42,173 nucleotides of DNA from Methylococcaceae bacterium (GCA_012026715.1 VEPB01000346.1:1-42173), one strand, 5' to 3'; shown: positions 12,389 to 21,803, counted from the stretch's first letter. Notes: generated by a model not told the origin, from the letters alone. A program made the numbers and translations.

Positions 12389-14221
12389 ATGTGTGGAATC
12401 GTCGGCGCAGTCGCGCACCGGGAGGTCACCCCCATCCTGCTGGAAGGCCTGAGGCGGCTGGAATATCGCGGCTACGATTCGGCCGGCGTCGCGGTTCTGG
12501 ACGAACGGCATCAGGTCTGCCGCGCTCGCCGCATCGGCAAGATCCGGGAGCTGGAGGCGCACCTGCGGGCCAATCCGGTGGCCGGCAAGATCGGTATTGC
12601 CCATACCCGCTGGGCCACCCATGGAGTGCCGTCGGAAAACAACGCCCACCCGCACGTGTCGCGGGACACGGTGGCGGTGGTCCACAACGGCATCATCGAA
12701 AACCACGATGCCCTGCGCAATGAGCTGCAGCAATTGGGTTATCGGTTCGACTCGGAAACCGACACCGAAGTCATCGTCCATCAGGTTCACCGGTTTTTGG
12801 AAAAGGGCGCGGCCCTGGTCGATGCGGTGCGCCAGACCGTGGATACCTTGCACGGCGCCTATGCCATCGCGGTGATTTCCTCGCGGGAACCGCAGCGGCT
12901 GGTGGTGGCCCGCGAGGGGAGCCCGCTGGTGATCGGGCTCGGCGAAAGCGAAAACTTCGTGGCGTCGGACGTGTTCGCCCTGGTGGGCGAGACCCAGCGC
13001 TTCATTTTCATGGAAGACGGCGATCTGGCCGACCTCACGACGGAGTCGATCACGATCTACGATCGCGCTGGCGCTCGGGTCGAGCGGCCGGTCAACGAAA
13101 CCAAGCTGGCGGCGGATGCCGTGGAGCGGGGCGAATACCGCCACTACATGCAGAAGGAGATCCACGAGCAGCCGGTCGCCATCGAAAAGACCCTCGACGG
13201 ACGTATCCTGGGCGGCAGGCTGCTGGACGGCGTGTTCGGGCCGTTGGCGGAGCAGGCCTTCGACGGTATCAAGGCGGTCCAGATCGTGGCCTGCGGCACC
13301 AGCTACCATGCCGGTCTGGTGGGTCGCTACTGGATGGAGGAGATCGCAGGACTGCCGTGCAGCGTGGAAGTGGCCAGCGAATTCCGCTACCGCCGCAACG
13401 TGGTCCTGCCCGGCACGTTGTTCGTCACCATCTCGCAGTCCGGCGAAACCGCCGACACCCTGGCGGCGCTTAAAGATGCCAAGAGCCTGGGTTACGCCCA
13501 TACGCTGGCGATCTGCAACGTGCCGGAAAGCTCCATCGTGCGGGAATCGGAATCCACCCTGATGACCCGCGCCGGCCCCGAGATTGGGGTGGCATCCACC
13601 AAGGCGTTCACCACTCAGCTGACCGCCCTGTTGTTGCTGGTCGTGGCGTTGGGCCGCCGCAACCGGATGAGTGCCGAAACCGAGGCGGAAATCGTTCGTC
13701 AGTTGAATGCGCTGCCGGAGCAGATCAAGCACGTGCTGACCATGGAGCCGGCCATCGAAAAGTGGGCCGAACTGTTCGGCGACAAGCAGCACGCCCTTTA
13801 CCTGGGCCGAGGCGCCCAGTATCCGGTGGCGATGGAAGGCGCGCTCAAGCTCAAGGAAATCTCCTACATCCACGCCGAGGCTTACCCGGCCGGCGAGCTC
13901 AAGCATGGCCCCTTGGCCCTGATCGACGATGAGATGCCGGTAATCGCGGTGGCTCCCAACAATGAGTTATTGGAGAAGCTCAAGTCCAATCTTCAGGAGG
14001 TTCAGGCACGCGGCGGACAGTTGTATGTGTTTGCCGACGTCAATGCTCCGCTGGCGGGATTCTCCAATGTGAAGGCGTTGCGCATCGCCGAGACCGACGA
14101 GGTCGTGGCGCCCATCGTCTACACCGTCCCGCTGCAGATGCTGGCTTACCATGTGGCGCTGATCAAGGGTACCGACGTGGACCAGCCGCGTAATCTGGCC
14201 AAATCGGTGACGGTCGAATAA
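12389..14221 (+). CDS. glmS: Glutamine--fructose-6-phosphate aminotransferase
   Basis: Mature N-terminus MCGIVGAV, SIS domains, C-terminus DVDQPRNLAKSVTVE; start at 12389 inside the longer ORF. Confidence 0.97.
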   Translation: MCGIVGAVAHREVTPILLEGLRRLEYRGYDSAGVAVLDERHQVCRARRIGKIRELEAHLRANPVAGKIGIAHTRWATHGVPSENNAHPHVSRDTVAVVHNGIIENHDALRNELQQLGYRFDSETDTEVIVHQVHRFLEKGAALVDAVRQTVDTLHGAYAIAVISSREPQRLVVAREGSPLVIGLGESENFVASDVFALVGETQRFIFMEDGDLADLTTESITIYDRAGARVERPVNETKLAADAVERGEYRHYMQKEIHEQPVAIEKTLDGRILGGRLLDGVFGPLAEQAFDGIKAVQIVACGTSYHAGLVGRYWMEEIAGLPCSVEVASEFRYRRNVVLPGTLFVTISQSGETADTLAALKDAKSLGYAHTLAICNVPESSIVRESESTLMTRAGPEIGVASTKAFTTQLTALLLLVVALGRRNRMSAETEAEIVRQLNALPEQIKHVLTMEPAIEKWAELFGDKQHALYLGRGAQYPVAMEGALKLKEISYIHAEAYPAGELKHGPLALIDDEMPVIAVAPNNELLEKLKSNLQEVQARGGQLYVFADVNAPLAGFSNVKALRIAETDEVVAPIVYTVPLQMLAYHVALIKGTDVDQPRNLAKSVTVE

Positions 14222-14331
14222 CCGGCCGGGTCGGCAGGCTGGGATACCGGAGCAGGTGTTGACTGGGGCAAGCCAACTCCGGCAGTCATCGCCCCAATAA
14301 GATTGATGTTCAGCGGGAACCGAGCAGAGAC

Positions 14332-15039
14332 ATGTCGATGAAAATCCGTCAAGTAGCGGCCGATCGCGGTTTGGGCTGGATCACCGAAGGCTTTTCCCTG
14401 TTCCTGAAGGACTGGGGAATCTGGGTCGTGATGTTCCTGATTTATGTCGCCTTGATGTTTGTGTGTTCCCTGGTGCCGTTCCTGGGGGCGGTGGCGTCGC
14501 CGCTGCTGGCGTCGCTGCTGGCGGGAGGCCTGATGTCGGCCTGCCGGGAGCAGGCGGCCGGCGGCGAACTCAAGGTGGATTTGCTGTTTCACGGGTTTTC
14601 CGAGAACACCCGGCAGTTGCTGATGATCGGGGTCGTGAACCTGCTTGCATCGGCTGCCATCGGCGTCATTGCGGTGCTGGCCATTGGGAGTTCCCTGATG
14701 TCGCTGCAGTTGGAGGATCTTGGCGAGGTCTTGTCGTTTGAGTCGCTCGTCGGCACCGCACTGATCGCGCTGGCCGTGCTCGCTGTGCTGGTTCCTCTGG
14801 CCATGGCGACGTGGTTCGCTCCGGCGCTGGTGATGCTGGCTAGCCATGAGGCCGTGGACGCCATGAAGCTGAGTTTCCTGGCCTGTCTCCGCAACATGTG
14901 GCCGTTTCTGGTTTATGGCCTGGTCCTGCTGGTGCTGTTCCTGATCGCCTCCATCCCCATGGGCCTGGGCCTGCTGGCACTGGGACCGACCATCGTCGTC
15001 TCGATCTATCTCTCTTATCGGGATTTGTTCGAAGCCTGA
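14332..15039 (+). CDS. BPSS1780-like multi-pass membrane protein
   Basis: Multiple hydrophobic segments; V..GxGLGWITEGFSLFLKDWGIWV N-terminus resembles the BPSS1780 family. Confidence 0.75.
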   Translation: MSMKIRQVAADRGLGWITEGFSLFLKDWGIWVVMFLIYVALMFVCSLVPFLGAVASPLLASLLAGGLMSACREQAAGGELKVDLLFHGFSENTRQLLMIGVVNLLASAAIGVIAVLAIGSSLMSLQLEDLGEVLSFESLVGTALIALAVLAVLVPLAMATWFAPALVMLASHEAVDAMKLSFLACLRNMWPFLVYGLVLLVLFLIASIPMGLGLLALGPTIVVSIYLSYRDLFEA

Positions 15040-15596
15040 CGCGGTACCGTCGGCCGCTTCGATTTTCCGCAAACTCACCCTCCCGGTCGGTTCCGCCGAC
15101 AGCCGTCGGCCTTGGGCCGAAAGGAACCGGCCGCACGGATACCTTCGCCTGCTGTAACCCGGGTGGTCTCTTCCAATCGCCGCTTGCGGTCGCTACGGCA
15201 TTGGGTTCCTGAGAGGGGTATCTTGCCTGACATGGATTTTCTATCCATTCAATCGGTGGCAGTTCCGCGGTAGTAAGGTAAATGGCTTAAGAATTGTTTC
15301 GTCTGCTACGTATTGGCGGTTGTATAGTAATTAGACATAGGTGTAATAATTATGTGACAGATGTTTGCGGGTATACCTGTCATTTACCGGTTGTAACGAT
15401 CATGTAACATGCCATGGCTAGACTCATCGGAGTTTTTTTGGGGCGCGAAATTCTTCTGCTTTTTGCAAATTTTGTCTTGATCGTGTCGTCTTGCTCTGAA
15501 GATAATGTAGCTATTGGCTCCTGCCTGATGGCTTTGGGGCGAATCTAGTGGAGTTGTTTTGTCCTGAGATTTATTCAGAGATATTTGGAGGTAGTT

Positions 15597-16304
15597 ATGA
15601 GGTTCCGTTGGTCCGGCTGGTTGATTGGGATGTTGGCTTTTAACTGGAATCCAGTTGCGGCGGCGCCGGTGACGCTAGCCGGCAATGTCGTGGATTTCAG
15701 CTTCAAGGCAAAGGCGCCTGGAAAGCTAGGGCAGCCGGTATTGTCGGAAGTTGCCGATGGCAGCGGTTTGGCATTTTCGCCATCCAATTTCGAAGTGCAT
15801 AGCAAAAAGCTGGGACATACCATCAATAAAACCATCCGGATCGACATCAAGGCCGATGACGGGTTTGTAATCGATGGTTTCAATCTGTCCCAGCTTGGTG
15901 AGTATGGGGTCGCCCAGGGGGGGCGAGGCAGCATTTTTTCCAAGGTCAGGGTAGTCGACCATACCAATAAAGATCAGCGTTTCACCTTGAAGGACCGCGA
16001 TCGATTCAATTCGGGAGAAGGGGAGTGGAATCAGATTCTGGATGGAAGCGACCAATTGGATAAGCCCTCATCCTGGATCACTCTGTTCATTACGGAAGAA
16101 ATCAAGGCGAAAGGCAAGCGCAAACAGGAGTCTTGGGCTTCTCTCAATTCGCTTAATCTCAATGTGAAGATGCTAACTTCGGCCGGTGGTCCGGTAACTT
16201 CGGTTCCGATTCCCGCCATGGTTTGGCTGTTTGGATTTTCGGTGGCCGGCCTATTGGGTGCTCCACATCGCAGATCCGCATTGAAGAAAAAGTCAGCTTG
16301 TTGA
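15597..16304 (+). CDS. Secreted protein with VPxPA-CTERM (PEP-CTERM-class) sorting signal
   Basis: GGAGGT SD before ATG at 15597; signal peptide; C-terminus VPIPAMVWLFGFSVAGLLGAPHRRSALKKK = motif + TM + basic tail. Confidence 0.8.
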   Translation: MRFRWSGWLIGMLAFNWNPVAAAPVTLAGNVVDFSFKAKAPGKLGQPVLSEVADGSGLAFSPSNFEVHSKKLGHTINKTIRIDIKADDGFVIDGFNLSQLGEYGVAQGGRGSIFSKVRVVDHTNKDQRFTLKDRDRFNSGEGEWNQILDGSDQLDKPSSWITLFITEEIKAKGKRKQESWASLNSLNLNVKMLTSAGGPVTSVPIPAMVWLFGFSVAGLLGAPHRRSALKKKSAC

Positions 16305-16494
16305 GTGCGAAATTTGGCGACGGCGACGATTTGCCGGTAATCGGCGATAGATCTGAAACAAGCCGTGGGCTTGGTCTTCCGAATCGAGGAAATCCTTACT
16401 GAGTCGTCGCGGGTTGGTTTATGATGGGGAGGCGGCTACGGGAGTTTCGACCCTGTGGCTCGTCCTATCAGCAGACCCCATGGAATGTCGATTC

Positions 16495-17103
16495 ATGAAG
16501 AACAGAAGACTGATTTATCTCTTGGCTCTGATGCTGGCGCAAGGCTGCGTCGCCGTTCGCGCTGACGAGCCAGCCAAGCCGAAGCAAGAGGAGCCGGCCA
16601 AGCCTCAGCCAGCGGCGGTTCCCGGAGAGTACCGGGTTAACGCCGGCGATGTCCTCGAAATCTCGGTGTGGAAGGAAGAGGGCCTGACCAAGGAAGTCCG
16701 GGTGCGGCCCGATGGCGGCATCAGTTTCCCCCTGGTTGGCGATCTGCAGGTCCAGGGATTGACGGTCGATGCCATCACCGGACAGGTCATCGAGCGACTG
16801 AACGCCTACCTATCGGAACCGGTGGTCACCGTTGCGGTGAGGGAATCCAATCAACGGTTTTATGTGACGGGGAAGGTCAACAAGCCGGGGGATATCGTGT
16901 CCCCGAACCGGCTCAGCGTCATGCAGGCGCTGTCCATGGCGGGTGGGCTCAGCACCTTCGCCGACCAGGATGATATCACCGTCATACACAGGGTCGGCAA
17001 CAAGACGGTCAGCCTGAATTTCGACTACGCCTCCGTCGCCAACGGCGAAGACCTGGAGCAAAACATCACCCTCGAACCGGGCGACGTGGTGGTCGTCCAC
17101 TGA
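16495..17103 (+). CDS. Wza-like polysaccharide export outer-membrane protein (Poly_export + SLBB)
   Basis: Lipoprotein-like LMLAQGCVAV; YRVNAGDVLEISVWKEEGLTKEVRVRPDGGISFPLVGDLQVQGLT; FYVTGKVNKPGDI SLBB. Confidence 0.87.
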   Translation: MKNRRLIYLLALMLAQGCVAVRADEPAKPKQEEPAKPQPAAVPGEYRVNAGDVLEISVWKEEGLTKEVRVRPDGGISFPLVGDLQVQGLTVDAITGQVIERLNAYLSEPVVTVAVRESNQRFYVTGKVNKPGDIVSPNRLSVMQALSMAGGLSTFADQDDITVIHRVGNKTVSLNFDYASVANGEDLEQNITLEPGDVVVVH

Positions 17104-17105
17104 GC

Positions 17106-17153
17106 GATGGCAGAATCCGGCCGTGGTTTTTGCTTGGCCAGATTCTGCCGCCA
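17106..17153 (+). terminator. Hairpin after wza-like gene
   Basis: ATGGCAGAATC-c-GGCC ... GGCC-a-GATTCTGCC-gc-CAT stem immediately after stop. Confidence 0.5.
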
Positions 17154-17233
17154 TTTCCCGAGCAGCGACTGCTTAACCGGTCATGGCACTCGTGCCACCC
17201 CGGACCATGAAAGCACTCGCGCCATGGCCGGTT

Positions 17234-17413
17234 TCCCTCACCCCGGCCCTACCCAGGAACCTGCGGCCCATGGCCGCACCTTTTTTCCTTCTCCCTATGG
17301 GAGAAGGTGGCCCGAAGGGCCGGATGAGGGAGAGAGACCACTCGGTTCCAGGGCACAATTCGCAGGCCATGGGGCCGAGAGGTCTCTCCCGGAGGGAGAG
17401 GGAGAACAAGGTG
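17234..17413. repeat. Composite of nested intergenic inverted repeats
   Basis: TCCCTCACCCCGGCCCT...AGGGCCGGATGAGGGA; CCTTCTCCC-TAT-GGGAGAAGG; GAGAGACC.CTCGG...CCGAGAGGTCTCTC; CTCTCCC-GGA-GGGAGAG. Confidence 0.7.
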
Positions 17414-17540
17414 TTTCGCTGCGCGACTTTCATAGTAACGCAGTGGAAGCGCGGTCGCCGCGGTACCGTCAAGCGGTTCCCTCTGCAGCGGGCTGAAGCC
17501 CCTCTCGGGTCACGCCTGATTTGGGGCTTTGCCGGCACGC

Positions 17541-17816
17541 TCATGCATCGGGAGTAATTTCGCCGGCCCGCAATTCCTCCGCCCAGCAACCGACGGGAAT
17601 CCCCAGGTTCTTGTCGGCATCTTCGAACCGCACCAGAAAGACCGTGCGGTCCGGATTATCTTCCAAGTGCCCCTTGCGCACGATCACCCCGCGCGAACCG
17701 GCTGCCGCCAGCAGGGCATCGTCCGGCAACCCGTCCAGGCTGCCGTCGTTGCGAAAATCGATGTTGGCGTAAACCACGTCGCCTTCTTCCAGGGTGTCCA
17801 CGTTAATCGTCGTCAT
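17541..17816 (-). CDS. Small NifZ-like (PF04319-like) nitrogen-fixation-associated protein
   Basis: 91 aa MTTINVDTLEEGDVVYANIDFRNDGSLDGLPDD...RGVIVRKGHLEDNPDRTVFLVRFEDADKNLGIPVGCWAEEL; shares GD-V-NDG-V-G and C-EEL spacing with the NifZ encoded at 23755; adjacent to nif promoter. Confidence 0.65.
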   Translation of the reverse strand: MTTINVDTLEEGDVVYANIDFRNDGSLDGLPDDALLAAAGSRGVIVRKGHLEDNPDRTVFLVRFEDADKNLGIPVGCWAEELRAGEITPDA

Positions 17817-17829
17817 CTCTTCACCGGTT

Positions 17830-17845
17830 TGTTGCAAAACGGACA
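17830..17845. promoter_or_regulatory. NifA upstream activator sequence (UAS)
   Basis: Exact TGT-N10-ACA: TGTTGCAAAACGGACA. Confidence 0.75.
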
Positions 17846-17912
17846 AGAATCGTCCCATTTGTAAGCATCGCACCCGCAGCAGTCTTAGGGTTGCGACGTT
17901 CTCCCCACGTCC

Positions 17913-17925
17913 AATCAATGGCTTG
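17913..17925 (+). promoter_or_regulatory. Putative IHF site
   Basis: AATCAATGGCTTG matches WATCAANNNNTTR exactly and lies between the UAS and the -24/-12 element. Confidence 0.6.
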
Positions 17926-17941
17926 CGTGCTCGGTCCGAGC

Positions 17942-17956
17942 TGGCACAGGGGTTGC
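17942..17956 (+). promoter_or_regulatory. Sigma54 (RpoN) -24/-12 promoter of the nif cluster
   Basis: TGGCAC-AGGGG-TTGC, exact GG-N10-GC; about 50 nt upstream of the iscA-like start. Confidence 0.85.
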
Positions 17957-18008
17957 CAGTAGTGATTACAAAGACAATGCCATTCCACCCCTGCACAGGA
18001 GAAAGCAC

Positions 18009-18332
18009 ATGGTTACCCTGACCGATAGCGCCATCAAGGCGGTCAACCGATTCATCAGCGGCTCCGACGGCGCCGCCCAGGGCTTACGCATTCAGATCAG
18101 CGGCGGCGGCTGTTCCGGGTTTCAGTACGGCCTGAAATTGGAGGCGGCGGCCGAACCCGAAGATACCGTGATCGAGTACGGCGAGGTCAAGGTATTCATC
18201 GATCCCACCAGTCTGCCGATGATCTCCGGCGCCACCATCGATTTTGTCGACAGCCTGGAAGGCTCCGGCTTCAAGTTCACCAATCCGAACGCCAAGAGCG
18301 CCTGCTCCTGCGGCAGTTCCTTTTCCGCCTGA
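18009..18332 (+). CDS. iscA: Nif-linked IscA/HesB-type iron-sulfur assembly protein
   Basis: ISGGGCSGFQYGL and C-terminal SACSCGSSF cysteine motifs. Confidence 0.92.
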   Translation: MVTLTDSAIKAVNRFISGSDGAAQGLRIQISGGGCSGFQYGLKLEAAAEPEDTVIEYGEVKVFIDPTSLPMISGATIDFVDSLEGSGFKFTNPNAKSACSCGSSFSA

Positions 18333-18350
18333 TCGTCCGAGGTAACAGCC

Positions 18351-19331
18351 ATGTGGGAATACTCCGAAAAAGTCAAAGAACACTTCTATCAGCCCCGTAA
18401 CGTCGGTGTCCTCGAAGGTGCCAACGGGGTTGGCGACGTGGGATCCATCTCCTGCGGCGACGCGCTGCGGCTCAGCATCAAGGTGAATCCCGATAGCGAA
18501 ATCATCGAGAACGCCAGCTTTCAGACCTTCGGCTGCGGTTCGGCCATCGCCTCCTCCTCCGCGCTGACCGAGATCATCAAGGGCATGACCGTCGAGGATG
18601 CCCTCAAGGTGACCAACCAGGACATCGCCGACTATCTGGACGGGCTGCCGCCGGAGAAGATGCATTGCTCGGTGATGGGGCGCGAAGCCCTGCAGGCCGC
18701 CGTCGCCAACTACCGTGGGGTGGAATGGAAGGACGACCACGAAGAAGGTGCATTGGTGTGCAAGTGTTTCGCCGTCGACGCGGTGATGATCGAGGAGACC
18801 ATCCGGGTCAACGGGTTGCGCTCCGTGCAGGATGTCACCAACTACACCAAGGCCGGTGGCGGTTGCTGCGCCTGCCACGAAGGCATCGAAGAGATCCTGG
18901 TGAAGGTGCTGGCCGAGCAGGGCATCGCCTTCGACCCGGAAGCCGCTGCCAAGGCCGCCGAGCCGGAACCCCTGCCCATCGCCGCCAGCGCCAAGGCCGC
19001 TAAAGCCCCGCTCACGCTGGTCCAGCGCATCCGCCGCATCGAGGCGGTGATCGAGTCGATCCGCCCCAATTTGCGCATGGACGGCGGCGACGCCGAATTG
19101 GTGGATGTGGACGGCAACACCGTCTACGTCAAGATGACCGGCGCCTGCTCCGGCTGTTCCATGGCTGCCATGACCATCGGCGGCAGCCAGCAGCGGCTGA
19201 TGGAGGATCTGGGCGAATTCATCAAGGTGATTCCCGCCGACAAGATGCCGGCGGCGCGGGAACCGCGCACCGCGGCGGCGGCCGGGGCATACGGCGGATT
19301 CGGCGCACGGCGAATCCCCCCGACATTTTGA
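18351..19331 (+). CDS. nifU: Nitrogenase Fe-S scaffold NifU (three-domain)
   Basis: IscU-like N domain, [2Fe-2S] CKCFAVD...GGGCCACH domain, Nfu CSGC C-terminal domain. Confidence 0.97.
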   Translation: MWEYSEKVKEHFYQPRNVGVLEGANGVGDVGSISCGDALRLSIKVNPDSEIIENASFQTFGCGSAIASSSALTEIIKGMTVEDALKVTNQDIADYLDGLPPEKMHCSVMGREALQAAVANYRGVEWKDDHEEGALVCKCFAVDAVMIEETIRVNGLRSVQDVTNYTKAGGGCCACHEGIEEILVKVLAEQGIAFDPEAAAKAAEPEPLPIAASAKAAKAPLTLVQRIRRIEAVIESIRPNLRMDGGDAELVDVDGNTVYVKMTGACSGCSMAAMTIGGSQQRLMEDLGEFIKVIPADKMPAAREPRTAAAAGAYGGFGARRIPPTF

Positions 19332-19343
19332 TTGGAGCATCCC

Positions 19344-20552
19344 ATGTCAGACATCTATCTCGACAACAACGCCACCACCGCCTGCGATCCCAAGGTGGTG
19401 GAAGCCATGCTGCCCTATTTCCTGGAGCAGTTCGGCAATCCCTCGTCCATCCACAGCTTCGGCAGCGGGGTCGGCCGAGCCGTCAGCAAGGCTCGCAAGC
19501 AGGTGCAGGAGTTGCTCGGCGCCGAACACGATTCAGAGATCATCTTCACCTCCTGCGGCACCGAGTCCGACAACACCGCCATCCTGTCGGCGCTTAAGTG
19601 CTTCCCCAACCGCAAGGAGATCATCACCACCACGGTGGAGCATCCGGCCATCCTGGCGCTGTGCGCCCAACTGGAGAAGGAAGGCTACACCATCCACCGA
19701 CTCAAGGTGGACGGCAAGGGCCGGCTGGACCTGGAGGAATACCGCAAGGTGTTGACTCCAGAAGTCGCCATCGTCTCGGTGATGTGGGCCAACAACGAGA
19801 CCGGCACCCTGTTCCCGGTGGAGGAGATGGCCGAGATGGCCCACGCCGTGGGCGTGCAGTTCCACACCGACGCGGTGCAGGCGGTGGGGAAGGTTCCCAT
19901 CGACCTCAAGTCCACCAAGATCGACATGTTGTCGGTCTCCGGTCACAAGCTGCATGCGCCCAAGGGCATCGGCGTGCTGTACCTGCGCCGCGGGGTCCGG
20001 TTCCGGCCGCTGCTGCGGGGTGGCCACCAGGAGCGCGGGCGCCGCGCCGGCACCGAGAACGCCGCTTCCGTGGTGGGCCTGGGCAAGGCCTGCGAACTGG
20101 CGCTGGAACACATCGAATTCGAAAATGTCCAGGTCAAAGCCCTGCGGGATCGGTTGGAGCAGGGCATCCTGAGTCAGGTGCCCCACTGCTTCGTGACCGG
20201 CGATCCGGTCAACCGCCTGCCCAACACCGCCAACATCGCCTTCGAGTATATCGAGGGCGAGGCCATCCTGATGCTGCTCAACAAGAAAGGCATCGCGGCC
20301 TCTTCCGGCTCGGCCTGCACTTCAGGTTCGCTGGAGCCCTCCCACGTGATGCGGGCCATGGACATCCCCTACACCGCGGCCCACGGCACCATCCGGTTTT
20401 CACTGTCGCGTTACAACACCCAGGCGGAAATCGACCGGGTCATCGAGGCGGTGCCGCCCATCGTCGCCCAGCTGCGCAAGCTGTCGCCCTACTGGGGCGA
20501 GGACGGCCCGGTGGCCGCGCCGGAAAAGGCTTTCGCGCCGGTGTATGCATGA
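19344..20552 (+). CDS. nifS: Cysteine desulfurase NifS
   Basis: MSDIYLDNNATTACDPKV; PLP Lys motif SGHKLHAPKG; SSGSACTSGSLEPSHV. Confidence 0.97.
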   Translation: MSDIYLDNNATTACDPKVVEAMLPYFLEQFGNPSSIHSFGSGVGRAVSKARKQVQELLGAEHDSEIIFTSCGTESDNTAILSALKCFPNRKEIITTTVEHPAILALCAQLEKEGYTIHRLKVDGKGRLDLEEYRKVLTPEVAIVSVMWANNETGTLFPVEEMAEMAHAVGVQFHTDAVQAVGKVPIDLKSTKIDMLSVSGHKLHAPKGIGVLYLRRGVRFRPLLRGGHQERGRRAGTENAASVVGLGKACELALEHIEFENVQVKALRDRLEQGILSQVPHCFVTGDPVNRLPNTANIAFEYIEGEAILMLLNKKGIAASSGSACTSGSLEPSHVMRAMDIPYTAAHGTIRFSLSRYNTQAEIDRVIEAVPPIVAQLRKLSPYWGEDGPVAAPEKAFAPVYA

Positions 20553-20564
20553 TCGCCCTCCGTC

Positions 20565-20628
20565 GGGTTACGGCGCGCACCGCCGAATTTCCCAAGCGGT
20601 AGGGTTGCCGTTAACGCGCGCCTAACCC
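20565..20628. repeat. REP-like imperfect inverted repeat between nifS and nifV
   Basis: GGGTTA-c-GGCGCGC ... GCGCGCC-TAACCC arms. Confidence 0.55.
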
Positions 20629-20645
20629 AATTTACGAGACGACTC

Positions 20646-21803
20646 ATGGATTCTCGCTCCATCATCATCGACGACACCACCCTGCGGGATGGCGAGCAGT
20701 CCGCCGGGGTGGCGTTCTCCCTGGAGGAGAAGATCGACATCGCCCGTCGCCTCGATGCCTTGGGCGTGCCGGAACTGGAGATCGGCATTCCCGCCATGGG
20801 CGAGAAGGAGCGCGAGGAGATCCGCACCCTGGCGGGTCTGGGCCTGAAGGCGCGGCTGCTGGTGTGGGCGCGGATGCGCCGCGACGACATTCGCCAATGC
20901 CAGGGACTGCAGATCGATTTCGCCGATTTGTCCATGCCGGTATCGTTCCAGCAGATTCGCCGCAAACTCGGGCGCGATCCTGCCTGGGTGCTGGAGAATA
21001 TCGAGCGATCCGTCGGCGAAGCCCGTGATCTGGGACTTTCCGTCTGCGTCGGCATGGAGGACGCCTCCCGCGCCGACCGCGACTTTCTGCTGCGAGTGGT
21101 GGAAACGGCCCAGCGCGCCGGTGCCGTGCGGGTTCGCTATGCCGACACGGTGGGCATCATGGAACCGTTCGGGGTGATGGAGAGCATCCGCAGCCTCCGC
21201 GCGGCAATCGATCTGGACATCGAGATGCACGCCCACGACGACCTGGGATTGGCCACCGCCAACACCCTGGCGGCGGCCATGGGCGGGGCGACCCATCTGA
21301 ACACCACCGTCAACGGGCTCGGCGAGCGGGCCGGCAATGCGGCGCTGGAAGAGGTCGTGGTGGGGCTGCGCCAGCTCTACGGCATCGAGACCGGCATTGA
21401 TCTGCGGGATTTCCCGGCCTTGTCGGAGCGGGTCGAATGCGCTTCCGGGGAGCCGGTGGGCTGGCGCAAGAGCCTGGTGGGCAAGCGGGTATTCAGCCAC
21501 GAGGCGGGCATCCACGTGGACGGGATGATCAAGGACCCGGCCAACTATCAGGGCGTCGATCCGGCCATCGTCGGGCGTCGCCACCAGTTCATCCTGGGCA
21601 AGCATTCCGGCGCCAGCGCGGTGCGGGAGGCTTACCGTCGGATCGGCATCGAATTGGACCGCGGCCAGGCCGACGCGGTGCTGCCGGCCATCCGCGGTTT
21701 CGCCGCGCGCCACAAGCGTTCGCCCGAGCCCGCCGAACTGCTCGATCTTCACCACGGGCTGCTTGCCGCCGGTTGCGGGCAGCAGCGGGTGGAGGCCGCA
21801 TGA
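20646..21803 (+). CDS. nifV: Homocitrate synthase NifV
   Basis: IIDDTTLRDGEQSAGVAF; MHAHDDLGLATANTLAA; nif context. Confidence 0.96.
   Translation: MDSRSIIIDDTTLRDGEQSAGVAFSLEEKIDIARRLDALGVPELEIGIPAMGEKEREEIRTLAGLGLKARLLVWARMRRDDIRQCQGLQIDFADLSMPVSFQQIRRKLGRDPAWVLENIERSVGEARDLGLSVCVGMEDASRADRDFLLRVVETAQRAGAVRVRYADTVGIMEPFGVMESIRSLRAAIDLDIEMHAHDDLGLATANTLAAAMGGATHLNTTVNGLGERAGNAALEEVVVGLRQLYGIETGIDLRDFPALSERVECASGEPVGWRKSLVGKRVFSHEAGIHVDGMIKDPANYQGVDPAIVGRRHQFILGKHSGASAVREAYRRIGIELDRGQADAVLPAIRGFAARHKRSPEPAELLDLHHGLLAAGCGQQRVEAA

Noticed and set aside
14146-15078. Minus ORF ending with AGYSTVTDLARLRGWSTSVP near the glmS 3' end
   Set aside because: Antisense reading of glmS end and the membrane protein gene; no coding support.
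20600-20612. Second sigma54 promoter upstream of nifV (TAGGGTTGCC)
   Set aside because: No GG at the required -24 position (GG-N10-GC fails).
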